Counted from the first letter of the stretch, positions 35,273-44,946 are shown. The stretch: 64,000 nucleotides of DNA from Photobacterium sp. DA100 (GCF_029223585.1 NZ_CP119424.1:496001-560000); one strand, 5' to 3'. Notes: generated by a model from the sequence alone, not told the origin. Numbers and translations are program-made.

Positions 35273-35362
35273 GGCGATATTCCAGACAGTGTGAACCCTG
35301 TTCTTTGAATATAGTATCCCCTAGTGATCTAACATCACCAACTGCCAGTTCTGCAACCTACT

Positions 35363-36436
35363 TTAGAGTTGATCTACGATGTATTGGAAGATACTCCGTA
35401 GTTGCTCGAGTGGTATAGCAAGCAAGTTATCTCCGATGTACCATTCAATCACCGATTGGGCCGGGTGCTGGGCGATTTGTGGGCTGCCCAGCCAGATCCC
35501 TTGATGCTCGGCTAAATCTTGGCATAGTTTCACCGTGCTCTCGTAGCTCAGGGGAAGGATCAAGTGCAGCATATTGGCCTGTGGCTGGGTTGGGTTGACT
35601 CCGAGCTGGGGAAACTCCGACAGCAGCGAGTAGATGTCCTTAGTCTTCTCGAATAAGGCGGGCATCATACCGATACGCTCATCAAACTGCATGGCGGCAG
35701 AGACAACATAGGGTGTGCGGTGATAAACATTCCCACCTTGTCTTTTCATCCACATATCGGCCAGCTCAATAAACGCTTTATCGCCCAGCAGCATGGAGCC
35801 GCCAAGCCCATTGATGCCTTTGTAGAGAGAGACATAGGCACTGTTAAATCCATGGGCAATTTCTTGGTAAGACTTTTGATAATAAGCCGCTGTTTCCCAC
35901 AGTCTGGCGCCATCCATATGTAAGTGGATATTATGGAGTTGGCAGTGTTGCTTGATGGCTTTCAATTCATCCCAGGCTGGTAATTGTCCCCCCAGCTCCC
36001 GCATCGGTAATTCATATAGGGCTGCAGATATTTCGTCGGGCCATTTTTGTAAATCATCCAAGGTCCATGGTTTGAACATGTTGCCGACTGGCAGAATGTT
36101 AAAGCGGTTTTGTAGCTGGTAACCCTGCCTTTCGAAGCGTGTGATATGGCTGGACTCGTGCATGGCAACAATGGGGTTGCGTTTTTGCCGGCACACCAAC
36201 TCAAGGGCTGTCACCTGAGCCATGGTACCGCTGATCACAAATAGTCCGGCCTCGAACCCCAGCAGGTCGGCAATTTTTTGTTCAAATGACTGGATGAGCG
36301 CACCATCCCCATAGGTATCGTGTTTGATGTCGTGTTGTTCACACCATTGGGCCATTTTCTTAAAATGATTAGCGGGGGATTCATCACGGTTACCGGGTAA
36401 TACGGTGTGGCATTGGTTGCGCAATTCCTTGTTCAT
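35363..36436 (-). CDS. Low-specificity threonine aldolase / beta-eliminating lyase family (PLP-dependent)
   Basis: 357 residues from ATG 36436 with AAAGGAA upstream; the longer frame to 36496 has no site. Aspartate aminotransferase-fold landmarks: YGDGALIQSFEQKIADLLGF, FVISGTMAQVTALEL, HESSHITRFE, LHMDGARLWE (PLP-binding Asp) and SLYKGINGLGGSMLLGD (Schiff-base Lys). The usual reaction is threonine to glycine plus acetaldehyde, but members with other beta-hydroxy amino acids are common. It stands alone on the minus strand. Confidence 0.85.
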   Translation of the reverse strand: MNKELRNQCHTVLPGNRDESPANHFKKMAQWCEQHDIKHDTYGDGALIQSFEQKIADLLGFEAGLFVISGTMAQVTALELVCRQKRNPIVAMHESSHITRFERQGYQLQNRFNILPVGNMFKPWTLDDLQKWPDEISAALYELPMRELGGQLPAWDELKAIKQHCQLHNIHLHMDGARLWETAAYYQKSYQEIAHGFNSAYVSLYKGINGLGGSMLLGDKAFIELADMWMKRQGGNVYHRTPYVVSAAMQFDERIGMMPALFEKTKDIYSLLSEFPQLGVNPTQPQANMLHLILPLSYESTVKLCQDLAEHQGIWLGSPQIAQHPAQSVIEWYIGDNLLAIPLEQLRSIFQYIVDQL

Positions 36437-36594
36437 TGAACGTTCCTTTATGGTGCAATTTAGCTCCAACTTATAGTGGGGCAGGCTATAAGTCAAAGCG
36501 CTTTGGAATCAGGTCTAAGCGTTGAATAAGCAGGTATCAATGCCGCCTGAGTTGAGTCTTGGCCGGGTAGTGAGTATTGAGAGCGGAAAAGTAA

Positions 36595-36614
36595 AGCCAG
36601 CACGAATGCTGGCT
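36595..36614 (-). terminator. Terminator downstream of the micro-ORF
   Basis: AGCCAGCA CGAA TGCTGGCT is a perfect eight-pair stem. Read on the minus strand it is followed by TTTACTTTT, so it would end a minus-strand transcript, 53 bases after the stop of the 32-residue ORF. Confidence 0.75.
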
Positions 36615-36667
36615 AGTTTGTTTATCGTTATTGTTATTTGTTGAGCAATGTATTGAAGGCTAACAAA

Positions 36668-36766
36668 TTAGAAACGGAAAACGACACGGATGACTTGTGT
36701 CCAGCCCCATAGGCTAAAGCCGATTACTGTGGATAAGAACAATGCAGGAAAAATCATATCAATCAT
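36668..36766 (-). CDS. Candidate 32-residue single-pass membrane micro-protein
   Basis: ATG 36766 to TAA 36668 encodes MIDMIFPALFLSTVIGFSLW then GWTQVIRVVFRF. This is one membrane helix followed by a positive C-terminus, as in small membrane proteins that modulate larger complexes. A TAGG lies 11 bases upstream. A good terminator follows on the same strand, making an independent transcript likely. No family is recognised. The composition and context raise it above chance. Confidence 0.5.
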   Translation of the reverse strand: MIDMIFPALFLSTVIGFSLWGWTQVIRVVFRF

Positions 36767-37002
36767 AGTTGTATAACCTAGCTAATTGGTGTTTTTGTGG
36801 TTTTATTGTCTAATTTTGCTGGCGATAATCAAAGCAAAACTCTGACTTGTTTTTTGTTTTTGTGATATGCAACTGAGTTTGATGTTTTTATAAGCATTGA
36901 TGACTATTAGGTCCTGTTTTGATTCAGGTTTTAAGGTAAGCATCAAGTAGGGTTGGGTATGGTTTTGTATGTGTCGGTTCAGACGAACTAGTGATAGTTA
37001 AA

Positions 37003-37036
37003 GCCGTTAAGCGTTCATCCGAACATGCTTAACGGC
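37003..37036 (-). terminator. Long hairpin after the AraC gene
   Basis: GCCGTTAAGC (37003-37012) pairs with GCTTAACGGC (37027-37036), and an inner GTTC/GAAC pair extends the stem. On the minus strand it is followed by TTTAACTAT, so it probably ends the AraC transcript, about 140 bases after its stop. Confidence 0.65.
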
Positions 37037-37175
37037 GAAGTGAAGATAAGTCCGTATACAAAGAGAATGATGAATGGCTTCATCAGATTTTCCCCAAAGC
37101 GCTACGGAGATACAGACCGTGGAGGGGCTAGGGATCTTTCAAACGATAATTGGCTTATGTCGTGCCGTCAGCAGT

Positions 37176-37967
37176 TTATTCCGAGTTGGCAAAGAAGCGC
37201 TGGCGGTATTGTTCGGGAGTACATTGAGCATGGCGCTTGAACAGGGTAATAAATGGCGATGCTTGATGGTAGCCCAAGGTTAATGCCACCTCTTTTACCG
37301 AAGAACCTTTGCGCAGCAAATGCAATGAATAGAGGAACTTGCGTCGTTGCCGCCACTCGGTAAAGCTCATTCCGAGCTTATCCTGGCAGTGCCGGGCTAG
37401 CGTTCTTTCTGTGGTGTGGAGTATCTGTGCCCAGTCCTTTAATGTTTTTTCCGACATAGGATTGCGCTCAAGTTCATTGAGGATAGGTTTGAGCAGCTTA
37501 TCGTTGCTGGTTGGTAAAAACTGCTCGTGCTCTTTGGCTTGGTAAACCTGATCAAGTAAAACAGCGATCAGTCTTTTGTCTTGCTCCGATTCTGCCACGG
37601 TCAACCGTCGGGCCTTCAAGTCGTTGATAATAGCTTCCATGATTGGGCTGACTTCAAGTAGGCATGGGTAGTCGGGAAGTGGTGACGCTAACGGATGAGT
37701 AATGTTCATCGAACAATAATTCAGGCTACGACGCATGAAGCTTTCGTGTTCTATCCCAGCGGGTACCCAAACAGCATACTGAGAAGGTGACAGGAAGCGT
37801 TTGTCTTCCGCTTTCAGCTCCAAAATCCCACCGTTGATGATCTGTAGCTGTCCCCATGGGTGGCTGTGGCTTGGCGTTGTCGTGTTGGGTAAGAACACCT
37901 CGTGACCGAAAAAAACGTCAGCGGGCGGGTTATTGTTATCAAAAAGCGGCTGGTAGATTTTATTCAT
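37176..37967 (-). CDS. AraC-family regulator with cupin N-terminus
   Basis: 263 residues. The cupin part has TTPSHSHPWGQLQIINGGIL (metal- or ligand-binding His) and VWVPAGIEHESFM. The C-terminal two helix-turn-helices are AQILHTTERTLARHCQDKLG and VKEVALTLGYHQASPFITLF. It is divergent from the metallo-hydrolase gene at 38165 (about 200 bases apart) and may regulate it. The order and style resemble regulators of the YdeC/NimR type that control neighbouring transporters or enzymes. Effector unknown. Confidence 0.86.
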   Translation of the reverse strand: MNKIYQPLFDNNNPPADVFFGHEVFLPNTTTPSHSHPWGQLQIINGGILELKAEDKRFLSPSQYAVWVPAGIEHESFMRRSLNYCSMNITHPLASPLPDYPCLLEVSPIMEAIINDLKARRLTVAESEQDKRLIAVLLDQVYQAKEHEQFLPTSNDKLLKPILNELERNPMSEKTLKDWAQILHTTERTLARHCQDKLGMSFTEWRQRRKFLYSLHLLRKGSSVKEVALTLGYHQASPFITLFKRHAQCTPEQYRQRFFANSE

Positions 37968-38164
37968 CGGGTTTTGGGAACCTGGGAGCAGGCAGTTGGT
38001 ATCTATTGGTTACTACAGTAATCATCCTACCTATAGAAGGCAATCATTACATGGTTGGTATTACGTATGAACCCGCCTGTGCCAAAACCTAGCTAAAATA
38101 GACAATATAGTGACTAGGTATACAGACATGCTTTTCATGTGTTAGGTAGGTTGGGAGGTAGGCA

Positions 38165-39019
38165 ATGACAGCTTCCATAGAGGCTTTTTTTCATAGTCCG
38201 ACATCAACACTGAGTTACGTGGTTTACGATATGGCAGGCGGCCACTGCGCAGTGATTGATAGCGCGTTAGACTTCGATTTATCTTCTGGTGTTGTGAGTA
38301 CAGAGTTCGCCGACGAAATCATTGCCTATATCAGGCGCAACCAACTCAGCCTTGATTGGGTGTTGGAAACCCACGCTCATGCCGATCATTTAACCGCTGC
38401 CAGCTATATCAAATCAAAATTGGGTGGAAAAATCGGGGTTGGCTGCCATATCGAAGACGTAAAAGCGGTTTTTGATCCTGTCTTTGCGATGGGGAGTAAC
38501 AATCAGGCAGGTGCGGTCAGTGATCAGTATTTTGATCACTATTTTAAGGATAAAGAAGAGTTTTCCATCGGTATGCTAACGGTGACTGTTGTTGAAACAC
38601 CGGGTCATACCAGTGACAGTGTCACCTATCTGGTTAACCAAAATGCGTTTATTGGCGACACCTTATTCATGCCTGATTTTGGCTCAGCGCGTTGTGATTT
38701 CCCCGGCGGCGATGCGAAACAGCTGTTTGGCAGTATTCAACGTCTCTATACACTGCCGGATTCGACCCGGCTGTGGGTGTGTCACGATTACCAGCCGGGG
38801 GGACGGGAGCTGGAATATCAAACTACTGTTGGAGAGAGTAAATTAAACAATATTCATATAACTGGCGAGACATCAGAAAATGAATTCGTCCAGTTTCGTT
38901 CTGAGCGCGATAAACAATTGAATGTACCTAAGTTATTATACCCAGCCATACAAGTTAATATTCGTGCAGGTGTGTTACCTGAAGCCTTTATTAAGATACC
39001 AATATCGAAAACATTTTAG
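38165..39019 (+). CDS. Metallo-beta-lactamase-fold hydrolase, persulfide dioxygenase/BlhB-like
   Basis: 284 residues with GGGAGGT ahead of ATG 38165. Metal motifs: ETHAHADHLTAASYIKSKLG (HxHxDH), TPGHTSDSVTYLV (His), GDTLFMPDFGSARCDFPGGD (Asp) and CHDYQPGGRELEYQTT (His). GSARCDFPGG and the downstream layout match the ETHE1-type and BlhB-type subgroup, which use glutathione persulfide or related sulfur substrates. No rhodanese domain is fused. The AraC-type gene divergently upstream may control it. Substrate is an inference from the family. Confidence 0.82.
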   Translation: MTASIEAFFHSPTSTLSYVVYDMAGGHCAVIDSALDFDLSSGVVSTEFADEIIAYIRRNQLSLDWVLETHAHADHLTAASYIKSKLGGKIGVGCHIEDVKAVFDPVFAMGSNNQAGAVSDQYFDHYFKDKEEFSIGMLTVTVVETPGHTSDSVTYLVNQNAFIGDTLFMPDFGSARCDFPGGDAKQLFGSIQRLYTLPDSTRLWVCHDYQPGGRELEYQTTVGESKLNNIHITGETSENEFVQFRSERDKQLNVPKLLYPAIQVNIRAGVLPEAFIKIPISKTF

Positions 39020-39231
39020 CTCATACCCCCTCGAAGTGTATACATTATCAAACTAATATGTATGTTAGGTTGGATGTTCTATAATGATTTTTTAATTCAT
39101 ACCATTAAAAAATTTATTATATCTATGTGATATGCTAACAAAACTTTGTCAGTAAATTGTCAATTAAGTTTCTGGTTATTGAGTCGCTGGATAAGTAAGA
39201 GATAAAATTGCGACCAGAAATGGAGAGTATT

Positions 39232-40206
39232 ATGACAATTTATAAAACCTTACCCGTACTAGCCGTGGCAACGTTGCTTTCAGCTTGCGGAAGCGACAGC
39301 AGTGGCGATTCTACCCAGTATGCCAAAGTTTCTTTCAGCGTGTCTGATGCGCCGGTTGATTCGATGTCTGAAGTCGTGGTGGCTTTTGATAAACTTGAGC
39401 TTAAGCACGAGAATGGCAACTCTTACATCATTGACGTTGATCACGACGATGAAGGTAATGACTACCAGCAACTTGACTTGCTTGATTACCAAGGTACAGA
39501 TGCGGCACTGATTATCACAGAGCACACGCTTCCTGCCGGTGTGTATAAGGAAATGATTGTCCATACCAAGCCTGGTGATATGAACTGGGTGAAAGATGAT
39601 GACACATCGGGTGAGTATGATCTAAAAATCCCGAGCAATAAACTGAGACTGGGTGGCTTTGAAGTCACTCCGGAAGACGACAATACCGTCCAGGGCTTTA
39701 CCATTGAGTTTGACCTGCGCCAGTCGCTGGTTGAGCGAGGTAATGCCGGTAAAAATGGTTACAATCTAAAACCTCATGGGGTGAAGATTGTCGACAATCG
39801 CCAGGCGGCATCGCTGTGGGGCAAGGTAGACTTTGCTCTATTTGATGCGGGCGAAGGCTGTGCTTATGACACCGGTAACTTTGTTTATTTATATCCTGAA
39901 CATTCGTTAGATGACTATCAATTAGCGGACAATTTTGATCCCCTTGATGAAGACTTTAATGGTGAAATTCCAGTAGGTGAATATGTTTTGCCATATGCAT
40001 CAGCAGCTGTAGATGAGAGTGGCGACTACGCATTCGGTTATATTCCTGCGGGTGACTATACCGTCGCCTTTACGTGTAATGCAGTCGATGATGATCCTAT
40101 CCAATATGATAGCGAGATCATTATTGCCAACCCTGAAAATCAGCGGTTCGAAATCACATTGGATAAAATGCAAGAAAAAGAATTTAACTTCAATTTCACT
40201 CTATAA
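39232..40206 (+). CDS. DUF4382-type lipoprotein
   Basis: 324 residues from ATG 39232 with GGAGAG upstream. The signal peptide ends in a lipobox (LSACGSD), so it should be a lipoprotein. The mature part begins AKVSFSVSDAPVDSMSEVVV, the DUF4382 pattern (VsDAPvd...), and has a carboxypeptidase-regulatory-like beta-sandwich near the C-terminus (GDYAFGYIPAGDYTVAFTCN). It is rich in Asp/Glu, so calcium binding is possible. Function unknown. A terminator follows and the convergent DUF1501 gene lies just beyond. Confidence 0.82.
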   Translation: MTIYKTLPVLAVATLLSACGSDSSGDSTQYAKVSFSVSDAPVDSMSEVVVAFDKLELKHENGNSYIIDVDHDDEGNDYQQLDLLDYQGTDAALIITEHTLPAGVYKEMIVHTKPGDMNWVKDDDTSGEYDLKIPSNKLRLGGFEVTPEDDNTVQGFTIEFDLRQSLVERGNAGKNGYNLKPHGVKIVDNRQAASLWGKVDFALFDAGEGCAYDTGNFVYLYPEHSLDDYQLADNFDPLDEDFNGEIPVGEYVLPYASAAVDESGDYAFGYIPAGDYTVAFTCNAVDDDPIQYDSEIIIANPENQRFEITLDKMQEKEFNFNFTL

Positions 40207-40207
40207 G

Positions 40208-40234
40208 GAAAGGGCCAGATGGCCCTTTCTTTTT
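40208..40234. terminator. Bidirectional terminator between the DUF4382 and DUF1501 genes
   Basis: GAAAGGGCC pairs with GGCCCTTTC around AGAT, followed by five T on the plus strand and preceded by AAGG on the other. Confidence 0.9.
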
Positions 40235-40242
40235 ACTCCAAT

Positions 40243-42012
40243 TTAATTACCCCACACTTCTATCTCTTGGAAATTATTCCAGCTCGTTAGACTGGAGTTG
40301 ACCGGGTCATTATTACCGTTACACGTCAGCTGAATATATTTCACTTCGTTGGCATTGATTGGGTTACTCACTAAACCGGTTGTTGTCCCTGGGGTGACAA
40401 TACTGGAAAGCGGTGAATAATTGAGGCCGTCACTACTTACGGCAATGTCGACGAAGTACTGGCGAACATCCCCTTTGGCCTGAGACCATTTTATCTCTCT
40501 TAAGTTAGCCATCTGAGTGAGTTCCAAGGTGAAGGTGATCCCCAAACCTTTTGCCGTCCATTTTGTCGTGCTATCGCCGTCTACTGCCATTTCCGGTGTG
40601 TGGTCAACCCGGGTTTCTGATGCGGAAACGCCAGCAATTGCCAATTTGACCGGAGTGGCTGGTGGTTCAGTGACTTCGCCAAGGAAGCCAAGGTAACGGC
40701 TCGGGAAGGCATTGGTGTTGTCTGGGTTTAGGCTAGGGAAAATATAGTCGACACTGTTATCGGACAGGCCGAACCATTTGCACATTGTCGCTGCCATCTG
40801 TTCAGACGAGGTGGACGGGATAAACTTATTGCCATTTGCATTTGCACCGTCACGAATAAAGTCTGGATATTGACCGTAAGCCTTACCACCTATAACTTGT
40901 CCGCCTAAAATAATTTGGTTACTTCCCCAGCCATGGTCGGTACCGCGGTTACTATTATTTTCTATTGTCCGGCCAAAATCAGACATTGTAAAAGTGGTCA
41001 CTTTTTCATGTAGCTGATCGGCTTCCAGTGAACGATAGAAGGCACTGAGTGCCGCATCAATTTGCGCGAGGATACCATCGTGTTTGCCCCGTTGGTTACT
41101 GTGATTGTCAAAACCACCGATAGAGACAAAAAAGACTTGGCGACCTTGGCTAAGATTAGTGCTTGATTGTATCAATCGCTTGACCATTCTAAATTGCTTT
41201 CCTAAATAACTCGCGGGAATGCTCTGGTCTTCAGGGAATTGCTCTAACGTATCGTTAAGTGAGGTTTGAAAGTCAATGACGTCCTGAAAACGCTGTAAGT
41301 AGCTTTTGGCAAAAGGTGAGCCGGTATTGTTATCAAGAAGCTTTTGCACATTGTTATTAATAGAGTTAATTGCAAGTGGTGACATTGCACGTAGCCCCTC
41401 AGCACTAATACGCAGATCAGAACCTGTTAGGCTATTCATTAGTTCGTTGCCACTGAAGGACATTTTAGGTGAAACCACTTCAGAGCCGGAAGCGAGTAGC
41501 TCCATCATCATGCCAGCCCATCCGTATGGATGATATTGGCTCGTATTCCAGCTGCGCTGCCAAGCCAGTTGCTGTTTATTATGGGCTCCTAGATTTGGGG
41601 GGGACTTGACAGCACCGAGGTTGGCTTTTGTGGTTGGCTCAAGAAGCGTACCCACATTGACGACAGTAGTTGCTGAACCTGCCATCATCAATTGAGCAAG
41701 TTCAGGCATGCTGCCATTAAGTGCTATTGCCTGTCCGCTCTCATCGGTAAAACCCGGTATTCCTATAATCTCAGCGGTGCTGAGATGGATATCCGGACGG
41801 GCATTGACATAATTGGTGTAGTTAGCAGTTGAGTTAGGGACCACCATATTGAACGAATCATTGCCTCCGAATAGGAACAGGCAGACCATGGCTTTGTAAT
41901 CACTGTTGTCGTTTGCTAATGCTTGTGTTGGTAAAGTCAGAGACAGTGGTAAAGCTGTGGCCGAGGAAGCAAACGCAGCTGTTTTAATAAAATCGCGTCT
42001 TGATAAATTCAT
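40243..42012 (-). CDS. DUF1501 protein with Tat signal and C-terminal discoidin (F5/8C) domain
   Basis: 589 residues. The N-terminus NLSRRDFIKTAAFASSATAL is a twin-arginine signal. The core shows the DUF1501 pattern (LFGGNDSFNMVVPN, VSIGGFDNHSNQRGKHDGIL, TMSDFGRTIENNSNRGTDHG). Residues about 455-589 form an extra F5/8 type C-like beta-sandwich (AVDGDSTTKWTAKG through NNFQEIEVWGN), which often binds carbohydrate; the first paralogue (6756-8099) lacks it. It starts five bases after its DUF1800 partner. No tat genes are nearby. It may act on or bind an extracellular polymer. Confidence 0.87.
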   Translation of the reverse strand: MNLSRRDFIKTAAFASSATALPLSLTLPTQALANDNSDYKAMVCLFLFGGNDSFNMVVPNSTANYTNYVNARPDIHLSTAEIIGIPGFTDESGQAIALNGSMPELAQLMMAGSATTVVNVGTLLEPTTKANLGAVKSPPNLGAHNKQQLAWQRSWNTSQYHPYGWAGMMMELLASGSEVVSPKMSFSGNELMNSLTGSDLRISAEGLRAMSPLAINSINNNVQKLLDNNTGSPFAKSYLQRFQDVIDFQTSLNDTLEQFPEDQSIPASYLGKQFRMVKRLIQSSTNLSQGRQVFFVSIGGFDNHSNQRGKHDGILAQIDAALSAFYRSLEADQLHEKVTTFTMSDFGRTIENNSNRGTDHGWGSNQIILGGQVIGGKAYGQYPDFIRDGANANGNKFIPSTSSEQMAATMCKWFGLSDNSVDYIFPSLNPDNTNAFPSRYLGFLGEVTEPPATPVKLAIAGVSASETRVDHTPEMAVDGDSTTKWTAKGLGITFTLELTQMANLREIKWSQAKGDVRQYFVDIAVSSDGLNYSPLSSIVTPGTTTGLVSNPINANEVKYIQLTCNGNNDPVNSSLTSWNNFQEIEVWGN

Positions 42013-42017
42013 AAGGC

Positions 42018-43517
42018 TTACTCCTGAACCATGAAGCTGGGAGAAATAAAGGCGAAGTACAGCATAGCTGCGACTGCATAAGGCTTGTTATTACTGCTCT
42101 TTGCGTTCCACAGGCCCTCTAATCTAGGGGCGAGATCTGCGGATATGTCACCGTGCAAGAAGCGCTTGGCGATGAGATCCGAGAGAGATGTATAGTCACT
42201 ACTTACTGACGTAAAGTCACTGACAACCGGATAGAGCTCCTGTTTACTGTTGGAGCTGGTTTTATAACCATTATCATGAACAACTTTCCAGGCAATGTTG
42301 CTTAGTTTGATCACTTGGTTCCAGTCAATGATTTCCAACTCAGGAGAAGTCAGGTTGTTAGCTTCAAGCGCACCACTGGGAAGGTGATCGGGTGAGTAGA
42401 AATTGAACACCGAGGGGGATCCTAGCGGGTACTGATTGAATGTTTCTTGGTAAAGCATTGCGTCGAACGCAATTACGCCGCCACTTCCTGGTTTGGCATC
42501 TAAAGCACGATAGAAGTAAGTCATGGCAAGAATAGGTTCGCGCATCTTGGCGACATGTAGATCGTTTTCTTTCAGCACCTCAGCATCGGTCAAAATGGCG
42601 GTAATTACCTCACCTAGGTTACCGCCGGTGTTACGAAAGACAGAGGCAACTCTTTCAACATACTCAGGCCTTGGGTTGGATGTGACGAATCGTTTAATTA
42701 GCAGGGTACTGATAAATGGTGCGGTATTAGGGTGGTTGACCAAGAGGTCGAGAACCTGATCCAGTTCGGCTTCCGCCCCGACACCGGCCGGAAATTCTGC
42801 GCCGAGAATTTTTTTTGCTTCCATATCATGGGAATCATCATAGGCAACCATGGGCTTTTCCATGCTACTGCCATCCATGAACCAACCAGTGAATACGCGT
42901 GCCATGTTTTCAATATCACTGTCGTCATAGGTGGGAATCGGTTGATTATCATCGCCAAGCCTTGGTGTGCCATTCAGGTTGAGTTGCTCTAAACCGATGG
43001 TAAACAGCTGCATGATTTCACGAGCATAGTTTTGGTCTGGATTAACCCCGGTGCGACTTTTCGGAAGGTTGCCGACCATGGTGAGGTAGTGACCCATAAT
43101 AGGTGAGCGGGTAACATGATACAGCAGGGTTTTATAGTCACTGAATGCATATTGGGTAAGGATATCGTAGTAGTGAGCCATCTCGGTCGGGTAAGGGGCC
43201 AATTGGGCATCTCGATCTCCCACCACTAGGATTTGGCTCAGGGCAAATGCCATGCGCTGGCGCAATTGAGCCCCTTTCCATAATGCGATATCGAACCATG
43301 CACAAACCCGCATTTCTTGAGTGGTTGAGGAACTGCCTCGCTGCTGGGCCTGATATAGCGTGCGTTCTTTGTGGCTTTCATAGGGTTCGGTGAGTTGGCT
43401 GTTAATCCAGCTGGTGCGGTTATCGAGGCTAAGAAAATCCTCGATCTCTCCTTTTTTTGTCCCCATCGTTGCCATATCCAAGAATCTGGATGCCTGGCGG
43501 TATGTTAATCCTTCCAT
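42018..43517 (-). CDS. DUF1800-family protein (second copy)
   Basis: 499 residues, with GGAGGTG upstream of ATG 43517. The family pattern is present (LRQRMAFALSQILVVGDRDA, SPIMGHYLTMVGNL, QNYAREIMQLFTIGLEQLNL, ARVFTGWFMDGS, GSPSVFNFYSPDHLPSGALE). No signal peptide is visible, as in the first copy. The pair DUF1800-DUF1501 is repeated in this window at 34 kb distance, with low similarity between the copies, so the duplication is ancient or they were acquired independently. Confidence 0.87.
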   Translation of the reverse strand: MEGLTYRQASRFLDMATMGTKKGEIEDFLSLDNRTSWINSQLTEPYESHKERTLYQAQQRGSSSTTQEMRVCAWFDIALWKGAQLRQRMAFALSQILVVGDRDAQLAPYPTEMAHYYDILTQYAFSDYKTLLYHVTRSPIMGHYLTMVGNLPKSRTGVNPDQNYAREIMQLFTIGLEQLNLNGTPRLGDDNQPIPTYDDSDIENMARVFTGWFMDGSSMEKPMVAYDDSHDMEAKKILGAEFPAGVGAEAELDQVLDLLVNHPNTAPFISTLLIKRFVTSNPRPEYVERVASVFRNTGGNLGEVITAILTDAEVLKENDLHVAKMREPILAMTYFYRALDAKPGSGGVIAFDAMLYQETFNQYPLGSPSVFNFYSPDHLPSGALEANNLTSPELEIIDWNQVIKLSNIAWKVVHDNGYKTSSNSKQELYPVVSDFTSVSSDYTSLSDLIAKRFLHGDISADLAPRLEGLWNAKSSNNKPYAVAAMLYFAFISPSFMVQE

Positions 43518-44036
43518 AGATATTCACCTCCGTAATGAAGCGGTTTTGGTTGTTGGTATATCTATCTTGGAAGTGAAATATTGGTATAGGGAATATGCCT
43601 CTTTGTTTTATTTAAATTTATGATGTCGTGGCAAGGAAATATGAAAATGTCTTGAAAACTAGTCATCTGATAAGAATTCTGTTTATTTCCTAAAACAGTT
43701 ATAGGCTCTGGTGTTAATTACATTTTCAACCGAGTATAAATCGTTCAGCCCTATATATTGTGGGGTTATGCTCTGTTTGGATATTGGTAACCAGGAAATG
43801 CGACAGGTGATCGCTGTCCCGTGCGTATTTTTGCTTTTACGCCACGGAAATCGTCAAGTGTTTGTGCTGTAGAAAATTATGGGCAATAAACTGCCAGTAA
43901 TCTAGGTGGTTTTTGGGGTTATTAACGTTTTAAACAATAGTGCTCGGCTTGATCTGGATTTTATCTTAAAACTATGGGAATTTAGGTCTGTAACGTAGGT
44001 GCTGAAAATGATGTGTGGGAGTGAAAAGAGGCGCGC
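43518..44036. other. Intergenic region without recognised features
   Basis: About 520 bases between the divergent DUF1800 and MscS-like genes, presumably holding both promoters. I see no gene, hairpin or repeat that I can support. Confidence 0.5.
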
Positions 44037-44918
44037 ATGCCAGAGAAGTTGTTACCGATTATTGATTTTTTTCTAGAACATAAAATACTGCTAAGTGTTG
44101 TTATTATTGCATTGGTTCTGATGTTCAGAAGGCTAGTGTTAAAGCAAATTCGCGGGGATGTCGCGTTTGTTTCTGAGCACCAGCGCAAGTGGATGTCACG
44201 GACCAAAAACGGTACCTTCACCTTGATGGTGGTGGTGGTGTTTATGCTGTGGCAATCCGAAATTAGCGAGTTTGCTTTGTCAGTTACCGCCATTGCCGTT
44301 GCGATAGTTGTTGCTTCCAAAGAGATCATTCTTTGTTTTACAGGGTCAATTCAACGGGCCAGTGCACGTTCGTTTAGAATAGGCGATTGGATCGAGGTGG
44401 GTTCGTTATGCGGAGAAGTGATCGAGCATAATTTGATGGCGACAGTGATCCAGGAGATCGATCTTCATCACGGTCAATACCACTTCACGGGGAAAACGGC
44501 GACATTGCCAAATAGCATGTTTTTTACCTATCCGGTGAAAAACCTCAATTTTATGAAACGCTACGTTTACCATAGCTTCAATATTACGGTAAAAGAGTTC
44601 GTTAATCTTTATGTGATTGTGCCAGAGATCATCGAACAGATCGAAGGACACTGTGACGAATTCATCGATGTGGCAAGGCGCTATAACGGGGTGATCGAAA
44701 AGCACGCAGGCGTTGATTTGCCAGGTCCTGATCCGCATGTCCATATCACGACAACCGCAACCGGTGAGCAGGTGGTACATATCATGCTATTTTGCCCGAC
44801 GGAAATGGCCACGCACCTTGAACAGCTGATACGCGAAGACTTTATGCAGATCTACCAAGAAACCTTTGGTAAAAATGCCCTTCGCGAAGAGCGCAACCCT
44901 CGGGTGAGTTATATGTAA
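44037..44918 (+). CDS. MscS-type mechanosensitive channel protein
   Basis: 293 residues with AAAAGAGG upstream. Three hydrophobic segments (about 15-35, 62-82, 85-108) end in a pore-helix-like stretch (FALSVTAIAVAIVVASKEII), followed by the MscS beta domain (SFRIGDWIEVGSLCGEVIEH, GKTATLPNSMFFTYPVKNLN). The core pattern FRIGDWIEVG and LPNSMFF is typical. It releases solutes on osmotic downshock; small variants may have other roles. A single gene with a terminator after it. Confidence 0.85.
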   Translation: MPEKLLPIIDFFLEHKILLSVVIIALVLMFRRLVLKQIRGDVAFVSEHQRKWMSRTKNGTFTLMVVVVFMLWQSEISEFALSVTAIAVAIVVASKEIILCFTGSIQRASARSFRIGDWIEVGSLCGEVIEHNLMATVIQEIDLHHGQYHFTGKTATLPNSMFFTYPVKNLNFMKRYVYHSFNITVKEFVNLYVIVPEIIEQIEGHCDEFIDVARRYNGVIEKHAGVDLPGPDPHVHITTTATGEQVVHIMLFCPTEMATHLEQLIREDFMQIYQETFGKNALREERNPRVSYM

Positions 44919-44946
44919 TTTGCTTACCCTCGTTTATCGTTACCAG

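Larger units (their letters stand above)
36437..37175. other. Long intergenic region holding a micro-ORF and two hairpins
   Basis: About 740 bases between two minus-strand genes. It contains a terminator-like hairpin (36595-36614), a micro-ORF (36668-36766) and a long hairpin (37003-37036), each listed separately. The rest shows no gene that I can support. Confidence 0.6.

Noticed and set aside
40243..43517. Tat genes beside the second DUF1800-DUF1501 pair
   Set aside because: None present; both flanks hold a DUF4382 lipoprotein and an MscS-like channel.
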